Of a DNA stretch of 45,660 nucleotides, positions 24,188-32,487 are shown one piece after another. The DNA comes from JACQGZ01 sp036004665. GTDB taxonomy: Bacteria; Sysuimicrobiota; Sysuimicrobiia; Sysuimicrobiales; Humicultoraceae. The notes under the pieces are model-generated. The model made no database searches. It was not told the origin of the DNA and worked only from the letters and a program-made list of their open reading frames with translations. The stretch is taken from assembly GCA_036004665.1 (NCBI GenBank), contig DASYRG010000044.1, forward strand, positions 1 through 45,660, read 5' to 3'. Each line of letters begins with the position of its first letter. Position 1 is the first letter of the stretch. The translations under genes and the position numbers were made by a program.

Positions 24188-25858
24188 CTAGGGCCCCCCG
24201 GCGCCGACGACCGTCGGGGTGATGATGAAGATGACCTCGCTCTCGGAGCGGTCCGTCGTAGTACGGCGGAAGAGGGAGCCGATGATCGGGATGTCCCCGA
24301 GGAACGGGACCTTGACGGTGGTGACCCGCTCCTGGGCGCTGATCATGCCGGCGATGACGATGGATTCGCCGCTGCGCACCTGGATCGTCGTGTTGGCCTT
24401 CCGGGTGGCGATCCGCGGGACCGGCCCCGCCGGCGTCTGCAGGAACTCGATCACCGAGGAGACCTCAGGGGCGACGGCGACGGTGATGATATTGTCCTTG
24501 TTCAACCGCGGCGTGATCTCCAGAACGACGCCGATGGGCTTGAAGGTGAAGGTGATGCGGCCGTTGGCATCGACCTGTGGAATGGGAACCTCCTCACCCA
24601 GGTTGACGGAGGCCTTGTTGCCGTCGACGACCGCGACCCGAGGCGCCGAGAGGACGCGGGCCTTGCCCTCGCGCACCAGGGCGGTGAGGAAGACCCCGAA
24701 TCCCGGGAACCAGCTGCCGGTGACGCCGATGGTGAAGTTGCTCGGGAAGACGCCGGTGATGGTGACGACGCCGCCGACCGGCATCCCGAGGATCCCGCCC
24801 GTGGTGCCGAAGTTCAGCCCCAGGTCCCGCAGCACGTTGGTGCCGATGTCCACGACGCGCGTCTCGACGACCATCTGGGGGATCTGAATGTCGAGGGCGG
24901 CCAGAATCTTCTGCACCTGCTCCTGCTGCGCCGGCGTCCCGAAGACGATCAGGACGTTGGCGCGGGTGTCCACGGCGACCCGCACACCCGGGACGGAGGC
25001 GGCAATGGCGGCGCGCACCTTGTCGACGTCGGCAAACCCGATCGAGTAAATAACGGCCTCGGGGGCCTCGGGGGGCGGCGCCAGCTTCTCCGCCGCCATG
25101 ATGATCAGGTTCCTGCCGACGCGGCGGAAGCCCAGGTTGTTGGCGTCGAGGATGAAGCGCAGCGCCTCGTCGCACGTGACGTCAACCAGGCGCAGGGTGA
25201 TGGTGCCCTTCACCGACGCGTCGGTGACGATGTTGAAGCCGCAGAGTTTGGCCAGCGCGCTGAGAGCGTCGGCCAGCTCGGCGTTGCGCAGTTCCAGGGT
25301 AATGGTCACCCGGCCGCCGTTGACCGGCGGGATGGGGGTGGGCGTCGGCGCGGGAGCCTGGGCGACGGACCGGCCGGTCGTGTTCGCCGCGGCTTCCGCC
25401 CCGGCGGTGACCGGTTTGGCCGCTGCGGTCGTCGCGATGGGCAGGCGGGCCGCAAGGACCTGCGGCGTGACCGCCGTGACCGTCCAGGACGTGGGCGCGG
25501 AGAGGTCGATGACGATGCGCACCACCGGCGGCGCGGTCTCAAACTGGGCCGCCCGTACGCGCAGCACGCTGCCCTTGTTCACGGCCTGCACGGCGGGAAC
25601 ACTCCCGTCCAGCCGGGCACCAGGGATGTCGATCAAGAGCCGGTGCGCCGGGGACGACATCGTCGAGGTGCGGAAGCGCAGCGATCCAGAGCCGGTGATG
25701 GCTATCTGCAGAACCCCCGGAAAGACCTTCACCCCCACCGAGGTGACCAGCACTTGAGCCGCGGCGGCGGGCCGGGCGGGCCAGCCCGTGATGATGAGTG
25801 CGGCGGCCAGGATGAGGAAGGTGAGGCGGCGGATCGTGCGTAGACCGGTGGCGGACAT
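24188..25858 (-). CDS. pilQ: Type IV pilus secretin PilQ
   Basis: A 556-residue secretin forming the outer-membrane pore for type IV pili. Order of domains: signal peptide (about residues 1-34), an AMIN peptidoglycan-binding domain (about 35-140, with HRLLIDIPGARLDG), a Thr/Pro/Ala linker, an STN-like short domain (LELRNAELADALSALAKLCG, then ITLRLVDVTCDEALRFIL), a secretin N1-type domain (VIYSIGFADVDKVRAAIAAS, then LIVFGTPAQQEQVQKIL) and the C-terminal secretin barrel (RVLSAPRVAVVDGNKASVNL, GEEVPIP, then GESIVIAGMISAQERVTTVK and VPFLGDIPIIGSLFR). Its presence shows the cell has an outer membrane. It follows the PilP-like gene by 22 nt. Confidence 0.95.
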   Translation of the reverse strand: MSATGLRTIRRLTFLILAAALIITGWPARPAAAAQVLVTSVGVKVFPGVLQIAITGSGSLRFRTSTMSSPAHRLLIDIPGARLDGSVPAVQAVNKGSVLRVRAAQFETAPPVVRIVIDLSAPTSWTVTAVTPQVLAARLPIATTAAAKPVTAGAEAAANTTGRSVAQAPAPTPTPIPPVNGGRVTITLELRNAELADALSALAKLCGFNIVTDASVKGTITLRLVDVTCDEALRFILDANNLGFRRVGRNLIIMAAEKLAPPPEAPEAVIYSIGFADVDKVRAAIAASVPGVRVAVDTRANVLIVFGTPAQQEQVQKILAALDIQIPQMVVETRVVDIGTNVLRDLGLNFGTTGGILGMPVGGVVTITGVFPSNFTIGVTGSWFPGFGVFLTALVREGKARVLSAPRVAVVDGNKASVNLGEEVPIPQVDANGRITFTFKPIGVVLEITPRLNKDNIITVAVAPEVSSVIEFLQTPAGPVPRIATRKANTTIQVRSGESIVIAGMISAQERVTTVKVPFLGDIPIIGSLFRRTTTDRSESEVIFIITPTVVGAGGP

Positions 25859-25880
25859 GTACGCTGGTTCCTCCTCTGGG

Positions 25881-26507
25881 CTACCCGAATCGCAATTCGA
25901 CGCGTTCTCCGTCTTCGATCAGGACGACCAGCCCGGCGTCGGCATCGACGAGGTCCACGCGAATCCGGTTCTGGATCATCTCTCCCTGCGCGACAATGAA
26001 GACCTCGTTGCCGATCTTGATGATGGCCACCTTGCCGGTGTCACCCAGGACGCCGACCAACTGCGCGCCGGATGAGAGACGGGCGGGCGCCGGTGTCGCG
26101 CCGGGGGCGCCGGGGGCGCCGGGTGCCCCAGGAGGAGCGCCGGGTCCTGGAAAGAGCGGCGGCGGCAGCGGCGGAGGTGGCGGCAGGGCCGGCCCCGGCG
26201 CCGGAGCCGCTCCGCCACCGACCTGGGGCTTCACCAGCGGCGCGAACGGATCAGCGCGACCGGCGGCCTGAGCAGGCGGAGGTGGGGGAGCAACGGCAAC
26301 AGTTGGGGCTGGAGCAGGCGTGACCGGTGCGGCGGGCGTGGCGACGGGGGCGACCGACGTCGCGGCGGGCTGAGGTGGCGCCACGGCGCTACCCGTGGGC
26401 GTCTGCCGGCCTCCGGTCAGCAAGACAAACCCGCCGATAGCGATCGCCACAACGACGGCGATCGATGCGACGGGATAACGGCGGACCAGGGATGTAAGAC
26501 GATTCAT
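25881..26507 (-). CDS. PilP-like inner-membrane pilus assembly protein
   Basis: A 208-residue protein with one N-terminal membrane helix (about residues 13-31), a long Pro/Ala/Gly-rich linker and a small C-terminal beta domain (about 140-208: AQLVGVLGDTGKVAIIKIGN, EVFIVAQGEMIQNRIRVDLV). The C-terminal domain and the position right before pilQ match PilP/GspC-type proteins that tie the inner-membrane PilNO complex to the secretin. The linker has runs of five prolines and three GAP repeats resembling collagen triplets. GAGGAG lies 11 nt before the ATG. The call as PilP is by context and architecture, not close sequence identity. Confidence 0.78.
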   Translation of the reverse strand: MNRLTSLVRRYPVASIAVVVAIAIGGFVLLTGGRQTPTGSAVAPPQPAATSVAPVATPAAPVTPAPAPTVAVAPPPPPAQAAGRADPFAPLVKPQVGGGAAPAPGPALPPPPPLPPPLFPGPGAPPGAPGAPGAPGATPAPARLSSGAQLVGVLGDTGKVAIIKIGNEVFIVAQGEMIQNRIRVDLVDADAGLVVLIEDGERVELRFG

Positions 26508-26637
26508 CCGGCGTTGAACTCCTCTTCCGTTGGTGCGGTGCCTGCGCCCGCCTGAAATACTCGACCGCTATTCGCCATTCGCAGGACAAACCCTCTATTT
26601 CGACGCTTTCGCGCGCCCCAATGAACGCAAAGGCCCC

Positions 26638-27378
26638 TTACCCTAGGTACCACTCAAGGAGGGCATTCCCCCAAAAGAGCGCGGCCAGACCTCCCGCGGC
26701 CAGGAAAGGACCGAAGGGGACCGGGTCTTTCCGTCCCCGCCGCCTCGCCACCAGCAGGGCCATCCCCACGAGGCCCCCCAGCATGAAACTGAGGAAAAGC
26801 GCCACGGCGATCACGGGCCAGCCCAGGAAGGCGCCCATCACCGCGGCCAGCTTGACGTCGCCGCCGCCCATCCCTCCCCGGCTGACCACTGCGATGAGGA
26901 AGAAGAACAGCCCCGCGCCCAGGGCGGCGGCCAGACGGATGAGAAACTCTCGAGGGCCTCCGCTCACCGCGAGGACCAGCCCCAAGACCAATCCGGGATA
27001 GGTGAGGGCGTTGGGGATGATCTGATGGTCGAGGTCGACGAAGATGACCACCACCATGATCACGGCAAAGATCGCGGCCGCCACGCCGGCGAGGGAGAGG
27101 CCGAACCGCCTCCACACCGCGAGGAAGAGCAGCGCGGTGGCGGCCTCGACCAACGGGTAGCGCCACGAGATCGGGGCTCCGCAGTCCCGGCAGCGGCCGC
27201 GGAGCCAGAGGAAACTGAGCACGGGGATGTTATCGCGCGCGCGGATCAGCGCCCCGCAGTGGGGGCAGCGGGAGCGGGGCCGCACGACAGATTCGTGCCG
27301 GGGAAGTCGGTAGATCGCGACGTTGGCGAAACTCCCTGCCATCGCGCCCAACAGCGTGACCACGAGCCCTTCAGCCAC
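26638..27378 (-). CDS. pilD: Prepilin peptidase / N-methyltransferase
   Basis: A 246-residue polytopic aspartic peptidase that cleaves and N-methylates prepilins. The N-terminal methyltransferase part has two CxxC pairs in RCPHCGALIRARDNIPVLSF and GRCRDCGAPISWRYPLVE. The catalytic aspartates lie in FVDLDHQIIPN near residue 120 and GGMGGGDVKLAAVMGA near 190. Several hydrophobic helices follow. The frame is open further upstream, but GTG at 27378 gives the usual N-terminus (MAEGLVVTLLGAMAGSFANV). Substrates in this window include six proteins with class III signals plus two tandem PilX-like proteins. It lies 130 nt upstream of the PilP-like gene. Confidence 0.95.
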   Translation of the reverse strand: MAEGLVVTLLGAMAGSFANVAIYRLPRHESVVRPRSRCPHCGALIRARDNIPVLSFLWLRGRCRDCGAPISWRYPLVEAATALLFLAVWRRFGLSLAGVAAAIFAVIMVVVIFVDLDHQIIPNALTYPGLVLGLVLAVSGGPREFLIRLAAALGAGLFFFLIAVVSRGGMGGGDVKLAAVMGAFLGWPVIAVALFLSFMLGGLVGMALLVARRRGRKDPVPFGPFLAAGGLAALFWGNALLEWYLG

Positions 27379-27397
27379 GCCGCACGCGCCCCTCAAC

Positions 27398-27438
27398 GCA
27401 GGACTTCTGTCGCCGGTGTCGAACAATAAATGGAAGGT
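27398..27438 (+). promoter_or_regulatory. Shared intergenic motif, copy A (GGACTT-N11-GTCGAA ... AAGGT)
   Basis: In the 131-nt divergent region between pilD and the exported protein gene at 27510, the plus strand carries GGACTT at 27401-27406, then 11 nt, then GTCGAA at 27418-27423 and AAGGT at 27434-27438. The same elements with the same 11-nt spacing occur on the minus strand upstream of the minor-pilin operon (40397-40434). Spacing is too short for a standard -35/-10 pair, so a regulator-binding site or a piece of a structured leader is more likely than a core promoter. Confidence 0.45.
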
Positions 27439-27509
27439 CGTTGCAGCACGGCCGCCGGTTCGCCCCGACCGGCGCCATACTGGCAGCAACCGTCGAGGAG
27501 GCTTCGCCC

Positions 27510-28163
27510 TTGCGACTCGCCGCGGTCGGACTCACGCTCGGAGCGATTCTCGGACTCTCCTTCCCGCTCCTGGCCCAATCAAACGCCCCGGCTCCCTCCC
27601 CCGTGCTGATCGTCCCCGGACAGAGCGTCGCTGGCATCGTCCTGGGGCGCTCGGTGCGTTCGGTGATGGCCCGCTTGGGCCCGCCCAACCAGACGCGCAC
27701 CGTGCGCGACGGCACGCTGTACGTCTTCGCACGGTTCGGGATCACCGTGTACGCCGACGGGGACATCATCCGCGCGGTCTCCGCCACCAACAGCATCTTC
27801 CGCACCCCAGAGGGCATCGGGTTGGGCACATCTGACGCGGAAGTGCGCCGCACCTACGGCGCCCAGTTTACCGACGTCGTGGTCGAGGGGACGCCCGGGG
27901 TTGCGTATGACCACCTCGGGCTGGCCTTCGGGTTTGAGGGCGGGAGCGTGGCGGTCATTCTTGTCTACACCCCGCACGTCCAGGCGCAGGCGGCGTTCAT
28001 TTCGCTGCCCTTCGTGGAGAACCTGAAGCCTTTCTCACCGGAAACGGAGTATATGTCCCTCTCTGGCTATCTGCGGTACCTCGTCTTTCAGCAGAGCGGT
28101 CTCTGGTTGAGTTACCGTGAAGCGGCGCGAATAATTCGCGAGCAGGCGCGAGTTCGAAGCTAA
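27510..28163 (+). CDS. Exported protein of unknown function
   Basis: A 217-residue exported protein. The start is a TTG at 27510 preceded by GAGGAGG with 8 nt spacing, which yields a signal peptide (MRLAAVGLTLGAILGLSFPL, cleavage near LLA-QS). The mature part has two similar halves, GQSVAGIVLGRSVRSVMARL with GTLYVFARFGITVYADGD, and EGIGLGTSDAEVRRTYGAQF with VAYDHLGLAFGFEG, a pattern seen in small periplasmic beta/alpha repeat proteins. I do not recognise a named family. It is the only plus-strand gene inside the pilus cluster, diverging from pilD and converging on the GGDEF gene with hairpin h5 between. Confidence 0.72.
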   Translation: MRLAAVGLTLGAILGLSFPLLAQSNAPAPSPVLIVPGQSVAGIVLGRSVRSVMARLGPPNQTRTVRDGTLYVFARFGITVYADGDIIRAVSATNSIFRTPEGIGLGTSDAEVRRTYGAQFTDVVVEGTPGVAYDHLGLAFGFEGGSVAVILVYTPHVQAQAAFISLPFVENLKPFSPETEYMSLSGYLRYLVFQQSGLWLSYREAARIIREQARVRS

Positions 28164-28172
28164 GACATTCCT

Positions 28173-28240
28173 GAACGGCGAAAGGCTCTCTCCGCTCCAG
28201 AACTACGGGATACTTCCGCGGGGAGAGCCTTTCGCCGTTC
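28173..28240 (+). repeat. Long-hairpin family copy h5 (single, between convergent genes)
   Basis: An 18-bp perfect outer stem (28173-28190 with 28223-28240) continues for five more pairs including one G-U. The 22-nt loop is larger than in other copies but keeps AGAACTACGGGATA. The AAAACCG/CGGTTTT closing stem is missing, so this is the most divergent member. It begins 9 nt after the stop of the plus-strand gene and lies 56 nt from the stop of the converging GGDEF gene. Confidence 0.8.
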
Positions 28241-28296
28241 TGCAATGACATAACCGCGAACACGCGCTGCGCCCGAGGACTCGGTCCGTCTCGCGC

Positions 28297-29289
28297 TTAC
28301 TCCGCCAGCAGGACGCGCCCGCTGCCGATGAGTTTGGCGTCGAGCAGGGCGGTGTCGGCCTTGCGGATCAGCTCCTCGGAGGTGACGGCGTCCCCGGGGA
28401 ACTGCGCGATGCCAGCGCAGAGGCTGAGCTTCACCGGCACCCCGTTGTGCCCGACGAAGACCTCGCCGGCCACGGCGTGCTGCAGGCGCGTGATGAGGTT
28501 GAATCCGGCCGCCACCGGGGTCTCGGGCAGGAGCACCACCACCTCATCCCCGCCGAAGCGCGCGGGCACGTCGACCGCCCGAAGGTTCTTCCGAATCACT
28601 GCGCAGACCTGCGTGAGGATCTCATCGCCGATGAGGTGGCCGTGGCTGCGGTTCAGCTCCTTGAACCCGTCCAGATCCATCATCACCAGACAGAGCGAGG
28701 TATCGTAGCGCTCGCTGCGCTGCAGTTCCTCGCGCAGGCGCAGCGTGAAATAGCGTCGGTTGTAGAGGCCGGTCAGTTCGTCGGTGATGGCCAGGGTCCA
28801 CATCTTCGCCATCAGTTCGAAATTGCTCAGGATCCAGGCCAGCTGTGCGGCGACGACGGAGATGGCCTGGAGATCCTCCGGGGTGAAATCCTCGGCTCCC
28901 GAGACTTTGCCGAGGTTGAGGACGCCGACGATGCGCTGCTGGGCGCGGATGGGGATAACCATGGCCGAACGCGGCCGGTTGGTGCCGCGCTCGCTGTCGA
29001 TACGGCCCGTGATCAGGCGGGCCCGTCCATCCGACACGACCTCGCCGGCCGGCCCATCGTGCAGTCCCACGCGCATCCCCGGCTGCACCTCCGGCCCCAG
29101 GCCGCGCGAGGCGACGATAGAGAGCTCATCTTCCTTGAGGAGCATGATCGACCCCTGTTCCGCCCCGACCCATGCCAGCAGGCGGTCCAGGTACCGCTCG
29201 AGCGTCCCCTCCAGATTGCCGTCGGGGAGCAGGTCGGCGGAAGTATCGATTACCCAGTTGAGGGCGGCGTGAAGACGGACCGGTTCCAA
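28297..29289 (-). CDS. GAF-GGDEF diguanylate cyclase
   Basis: A 330-residue soluble protein with an N-terminal GAF sensor domain (about residues 20-160; LAWVGAEQGSIMLLKEDELS, MVIPIRAQQRIVGVLNLGKV) and a C-terminal GGDEF domain (from TDELTGLYNRRYF near 170). The active-site loop reads RFGGDEVV, so the signature is GGDEV rather than GGDEF; the residues that bind metal and GTP are kept. Five residues upstream is RAVD, an intact RxxD inhibitory I-site. It should make cyclic di-GMP with product feedback. It lies between pilO and the rest of the pilus genes, separated from pilO by hairpins h6 and h7. A c-di-GMP riboswitch occurs at 45344. Confidence 0.93.
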   Translation of the reverse strand: MEPVRLHAALNWVIDTSADLLPDGNLEGTLERYLDRLLAWVGAEQGSIMLLKEDELSIVASRGLGPEVQPGMRVGLHDGPAGEVVSDGRARLITGRIDSERGTNRPRSAMVIPIRAQQRIVGVLNLGKVSGAEDFTPEDLQAISVVAAQLAWILSNFELMAKMWTLAITDELTGLYNRRYFTLRLREELQRSERYDTSLCLVMMDLDGFKELNRSHGHLIGDEILTQVCAVIRKNLRAVDVPARFGGDEVVVLLPETPVAAGFNLITRLQHAVAGEVFVGHNGVPVKLSLCAGIAQFPGDAVTSEELIRKADTALLDAKLIGSGRVLLAE

Positions 29290-29344
29290 GTCACCTGACG
29301 TATGCCCGTGCGTGAAAGGCCATAGACGTAAGCCTCTCGATAAA

Positions 29345-29411
29345 GGCGGAGAACCGCACCTTCCAAAACCGAACTACAAGTTCACGGTTTTGTCCGGTGC
29401 GGTTCTCCGCC
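29345..29411 (+). repeat. Long-hairpin family copy h6 (pair with h7)
   Basis: A 27-position stem (29345-29371 with 29385-29411) with one 3x3 internal loop. The closing stem is CAAAACCG with CGGTTTTG and the 13-nt loop is AACTACAAGTTCA, which can itself form GAACT/AGTTC. It lies 56 nt upstream of the GGDEF start, antisense to it, and faces h7 across 122 nt in which I see no gene. Confidence 0.88.
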
Positions 29412-29533
29412 CGTACCGCAGGCTAACCTCTATGGTCGTGCACGCGCGAGCGAACGCCAGGTGATATGTGCGCCTCTCCGCTCGCACGTGACGCGACCAA
29501 CGGCATTGGTCCTGATCGCACGCGGGTAGCTAC

Positions 29534-29608
29534 TAAGGTTGAGGGCCACCCCCTAAGGAACCCGTGATCCCGTAGTTCGGTTTCCGAGGGGGGTGGCCCT
29601 CAGCCTTA
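29534..29608 (-). repeat. Long-hairpin family copy h7 (pair with h6)
   Basis: A 31-position stem (29534-29564 with 29578-29608) with an A-A/A-G internal mismatch pair. The 13-nt loop on the minus strand reads AACTACGGGATCA. It begins 4 nt after the pilO stop codon. Its plus-strand flank CCTTAATGGTTACGG nearly repeats the flank of h4, so conservation extends a few bases past the stem into the stop codon of the adjacent gene. Confidence 0.88.
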
Positions 29609-29612
29609 ATGG

Positions 29613-30224
29613 TTACGGCGTGCGTTCAGGAAGAACAAAGGTGTTCGACGTGACCCCGAGGCGGAGCGTCGGCAGCTCCTGGATGGCCAGCGCCATCTGC
29701 GTCATCGCGATGAAGCGTGGGAAGTTTTCCAGCCGGCGCAAGAAGTTTAGCACCTTGTCGTAGGAGCCCTCGAATGCCAGCTCCAGTTTGAAGAGCTGAT
29801 AGGGCGGCGCCGCGGGAGGCGCGGCCTGGGGCTGCCCACCAGGAGCGGGGGGCGGCGCGGCCCCGGGCAGGCTCCCGCTTGGCGCTTCCAGCGCGCCGGG
29901 GCGCAGCAGGGTCAACTTGACGCCGGTCTCGGCGGCGACCGCCTGCATCTGCCGCAGCAGTGTGGGGATCTCGCGGGCGGCCGGGAGTTTCGCTTCGATC
30001 GCCTGGATGCGCTGCTGGCGCGCGGCGTAGTCCTGCTCCAGTTGTTCGCGCTGAGCGACAAGATCCTCAAGCCGTTTCAGCTCCACCTGCCGCGTCCGCA
30101 GGTGGGCCGCTCGGGCGTCTCGCTGGGCGGTCAGGGGCACGTAGAAGAAGAAGTAGAACCCCGCGATTACGGCCACGGCCACCAACAGGCTGATCAAGAG
30201 GCGTTCGCGTCCGCCGATTCTCAT
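29613..30224 (-). CDS. pilO: Type IV pilus assembly protein PilO
   Basis: A 203-residue bitopic inner-membrane protein. One N-terminal membrane helix (about residues 8-28), then a coiled coil (RDARAAHLRTRQVELKRLED, then REQLEQDYAARQQRIQAIEA), a Pro/Ala-rich insertion and a C-terminal ferredoxin-like domain containing LELAFEGSYDKVLNFLRRLE. This is the standard PilO layout; PilO pairs with PilN to form the alignment subcomplex. The start overlaps the pilN stop by 4 nt. The stop TAA is 4 nt from hairpin h7. Confidence 0.93.
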   Translation of the reverse strand: MRIGGRERLLISLLVAVAVIAGFYFFFYVPLTAQRDARAAHLRTRQVELKRLEDLVAQREQLEQDYAARQQRIQAIEAKLPAAREIPTLLRQMQAVAAETGVKLTLLRPGALEAPSGSLPGAAPPPAPGGQPQAAPPAAPPYQLFKLELAFEGSYDKVLNFLRRLENFPRFIAMTQMALAIQELPTLRLGVTSNTFVLPERTP

Positions 30225-30781
30225 CGCTGCCCCTCCGGACTGGCGGATGGCTTGACCAGGCGACCGGTCACCTGGTACTTGACCACCTCACGGTCGCCGA
30301 TCCGCTCGCGCTCCGCGGCCGTCAGGTCCAGCCCCTCGAAGATCCGCGCCGATTCCAGGTTGTCCAGCAGACGCGCCACCGCCACATACGACAGCGCGAA
30401 CCCGTCCAGGGTGAAGCTGCGCGTATCCGGCACGCCCAGCGTGCTCAGCCACACGTCTTTAGGAATGAGCACGCGGATGTTGGCCAGGATGGCCGAGGCG
30501 GGCAACTGCGTGGCCAGGAGCTGATCGAGCAGCTCTTCCTTGCGCCTGGCCTCGTCGATGAGTTTCTTCAACTCCTCGACGCGAGCGACCTGCGGCTGCA
30601 GCTCGGCGATCCGCTGGTCGGTGACGACGATCTGCCGATCGATTCCGGCGATCTGGTTGTTCAAGGTCAGCCACCAGACGACCACGATGACGAAGGCCAG
30701 GAGCGGGAGGCCGATCTCCAGGAGCGGCAGCCCGGCGATGCGCCGCCGCGGTGCCCGCGGCAGCAGGTTGATCCTGATCAC
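30221..30781 (-). CDS. pilN: Type IV pilus assembly protein PilN
   Basis: A 186-residue bitopic protein. The cytoplasmic N-terminus MIRINLLPRAPRRR contains the INLLP motif that binds PilM. A membrane helix (about residues 23-42) and a coiled coil (DRQIVVTDQRIAELQPQVAR, then VEELKKLIDEARRKEELLDQ) follow, then a small alpha/beta domain. Start overlaps the pilM stop by 4 nt, the usual pilMNO coupling. Confidence 0.95.
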   Translation of the reverse strand: MIRINLLPRAPRRRIAGLPLLEIGLPLLAFVIVVVWWLTLNNQIAGIDRQIVVTDQRIAELQPQVARVEELKKLIDEARRKEELLDQLLATQLPASAILANIRVLIPKDVWLSTLGVPDTRSFTLDGFALSYVAVARLLDNLESARIFEGLDLTAAERERIGDREVVKYQVTGRLVKPSASPEGQR

Positions 30782-31860
30782 GCTTGGTCCCCCCCTCGCA
30801 GTGCCAGGCCGACGGCCACCGACATGGACGGGCCCTGCACTGCCAGCACGTCAGGTGGAAAGGCCGCGGACGAGACCTCCAGCCGGGAGAACGGATTGCC
30901 GACTTCCGCCGGCACCCCCAGCTCGGCCGCGAGGACCCGGCCGATGTTGCGCAGGCGCGCCAACCCGCCGGTGAGGATGATCTGGTTGACCACAGCGGAC
31001 CGCGCGCGGGTCTGGTAGTAATCCAGGGAGCGGCGGATCTCGGTGACCAGATCGCCGATCTGCGGGGCGATCGTGTCGTGAATGCGCTGCACCGTCAGGT
31101 CGTCGGGAATGACATTCTCGTCGAGGATCTCGCCCCGCTCTTCTAGCATAGCCTTGGCGGCCCCGGCGTCCACGCTGAGGGTTTCCTCCAGCGCGTGCAC
31201 CAGGGTGTTGCCCCCAATGGGGATGTTGCGCGTCAGACGGAGGCGCTGCCCCTCGGTGATGACGATGTCGGAGGCTTCCGCGCCCAGATCGATGAAGACT
31301 AGCGTGCGCGTCTCCGCCCCGTCGCCCACCAGCGAGCGAAAGAGCGCGAAGGATTCCACGTCCATGATCGCGGGCTCGAGTTTGGCCGCCTCCACCGTCT
31401 CGACGATACGCTGCACCACGTCGCGCCGCGTCGCCACGACCACGACGTCCAGCATCTTCCGGCCGTCCTCGCTGGACTCCCCCATCACCTGATAGTCCAT
31501 GTGGACGTCCTGAACGTTATAGGGGAGGTAACGCTCCGCTTCATAACGCACGGCAGCGGTGAGTTCCTGCGCCGTCATCGGGGGCACCCGCACCTCACGG
31601 ACGGTGACGCTCTGGCCTCCCGCGCCCACGACGACGCGGTCGGTGCGGATGCCGGCTTTGTCGAAGAGTGCGCGGATTTGCGGGCCGAGCTCCTCTGGCG
31701 CAGCCGGGACGCCGTCGCGGAAGGCGGCGGCGGGAGACGGCGCGCTGGCCATGCGGGCAAGGTGGTAGGTACGCCCGGCTCGGGTCAACTCGACGACCTT
31801 GAGCCGGTCGCTGCCGATGTCCAGTCCGACGAGAGTTGAAGAGGATCTAAGGAAGCCCAT
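30778..31860 (-). CDS. pilM: Type IV pilus assembly ATPase-fold protein PilM
   Basis: A 360-residue actin/FtsA-fold cytoplasmic protein that forms the inner ring of the pilus machine. Landmarks: STLVGLDIGSDRLKVVELTR at the N-terminus, VRVPPMTAQELTAAVRYEAE near 85, the phosphate-2 motif LVFIDLGAEASDIVITEGQR near 195 and ILTGGLARLRNIGRVLAAEL near 290. The start at ATG 31860 has AAAGGCGG 8 nt upstream. It follows the second minor-pilin operon after about 100 nt on the same strand, so pilus genes read continuously from 40266 to 29613 apart from hairpin-bearing gaps. Confidence 0.96.
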   Translation of the reverse strand: MGFLRSSSTLVGLDIGSDRLKVVELTRAGRTYHLARMASAPSPAAAFRDGVPAAPEELGPQIRALFDKAGIRTDRVVVGAGGQSVTVREVRVPPMTAQELTAAVRYEAERYLPYNVQDVHMDYQVMGESSEDGRKMLDVVVVATRRDVVQRIVETVEAAKLEPAIMDVESFALFRSLVGDGAETRTLVFIDLGAEASDIVITEGQRLRLTRNIPIGGNTLVHALEETLSVDAGAAKAMLEERGEILDENVIPDDLTVQRIHDTIAPQIGDLVTEIRRSLDYYQTRARSAVVNQIILTGGLARLRNIGRVLAAELGVPAEVGNPFSRLEVSSAAFPPDVLAVQGPSMSVAVGLALRGGDQA

Positions 31861-31959
31861 CTGGCGACCGCCTTTCGGTCGTTGTCCGGCGTCTATTCGA
31901 CACAACCGGCCTGAAGCCCTGCCCTGGAGCCTCTGCGCGGCCAGGACTCCCGCGAAGGC

Positions 31960-32487
31960 TCAAGGAGAAATCACCACCCGTCCGGCCGCGTTGACGTCCA
32001 CTTGCCGCTGCTCTCCATATGGGCTGAGCAGGGTGATCACCCCCGGGTTCATCGCCCCGAAGGGAGAGACGGTCATCACATTCGAGGTGAAGGTGGTCGC
32101 AGAGAGGTTCACCCCTCGCGCGAAGAAGCGCCCGGCCACGGGAGTGTAGTCGGTCCACGTCCCTCCGCTGCAGCCGCCCCCGGGGGTCCAGCTTCCCCCG
32201 ACCAGGTACTGGATGTGGTAGTGCTCGCCGGTTGGGTCGAATTCGATCCTCCAGCAGCGCCGTTCCGTCTCGGCGCGCTGAATCACCCACCGCACCTCCA
32301 CCCCCAGCGCCAGCGCGGCGCCGGCGAGGCGGCGGTTGTGAATCAGGCTGGTCCCGCCGATGGCCCCCGCCACGAGGATGCCGAGGATGGCTACCGAGAT
32401 GGCCGTCTCCGCCAAGGAGAATCCGCCCTGGCGAAGGCGCCGCGCCCTCACGTCGCGGCCGGAGGGGGGCGCGCCCGGAACGCTCAC
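31960..32487 (-). CDS. Minor prepilin, FimT/GspH type, copy 1
   Basis: A 175-residue pseudopilin. The class III prepilin signal is RLRQGGFSLAETAISVAILG, with cleavage expected after the second Gly and Glu at +5 of the mature protein. The mature C-terminal domain has the GspH/FimT pattern: ERRCWRIEFDPTGEHYHIQY, a Gly/Cys stretch GGGCSGG, then NVMTVSPFGAMNPGVITL and AAGRVVISP. The GTG start overlaps the preceding stop (GTGA) and gives a 20-odd residue leader; GTG 32451 would give a shorter one. It is a clear paralogue of the gene at 36218 (same cysteines and the same SPFG and GRVVI segments). Confidence 0.88.
   Translation of the reverse strand: MSVPGAPPSGRDVRARRLRQGGFSLAETAISVAILGILVAGAIGGTSLIHNRRLAGAALALGVEVRWVIQRAETERRCWRIEFDPTGEHYHIQYLVGGSWTPGGGCSGGTWTDYTPVAGRFFARGVNLSATTFTSNVMTVSPFGAMNPGVITLLSPYGEQRQVDVNAAGRVVISP

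Noticed and set aside
26581..26605. GCAGGAC...TTTCGACG between the PilP-like gene and pilD as a third copy of the GGACTT-N11-GTYGAA motif
   Set aside because: The second half of the first block and the spacing do not match, and AAGGT is missing.
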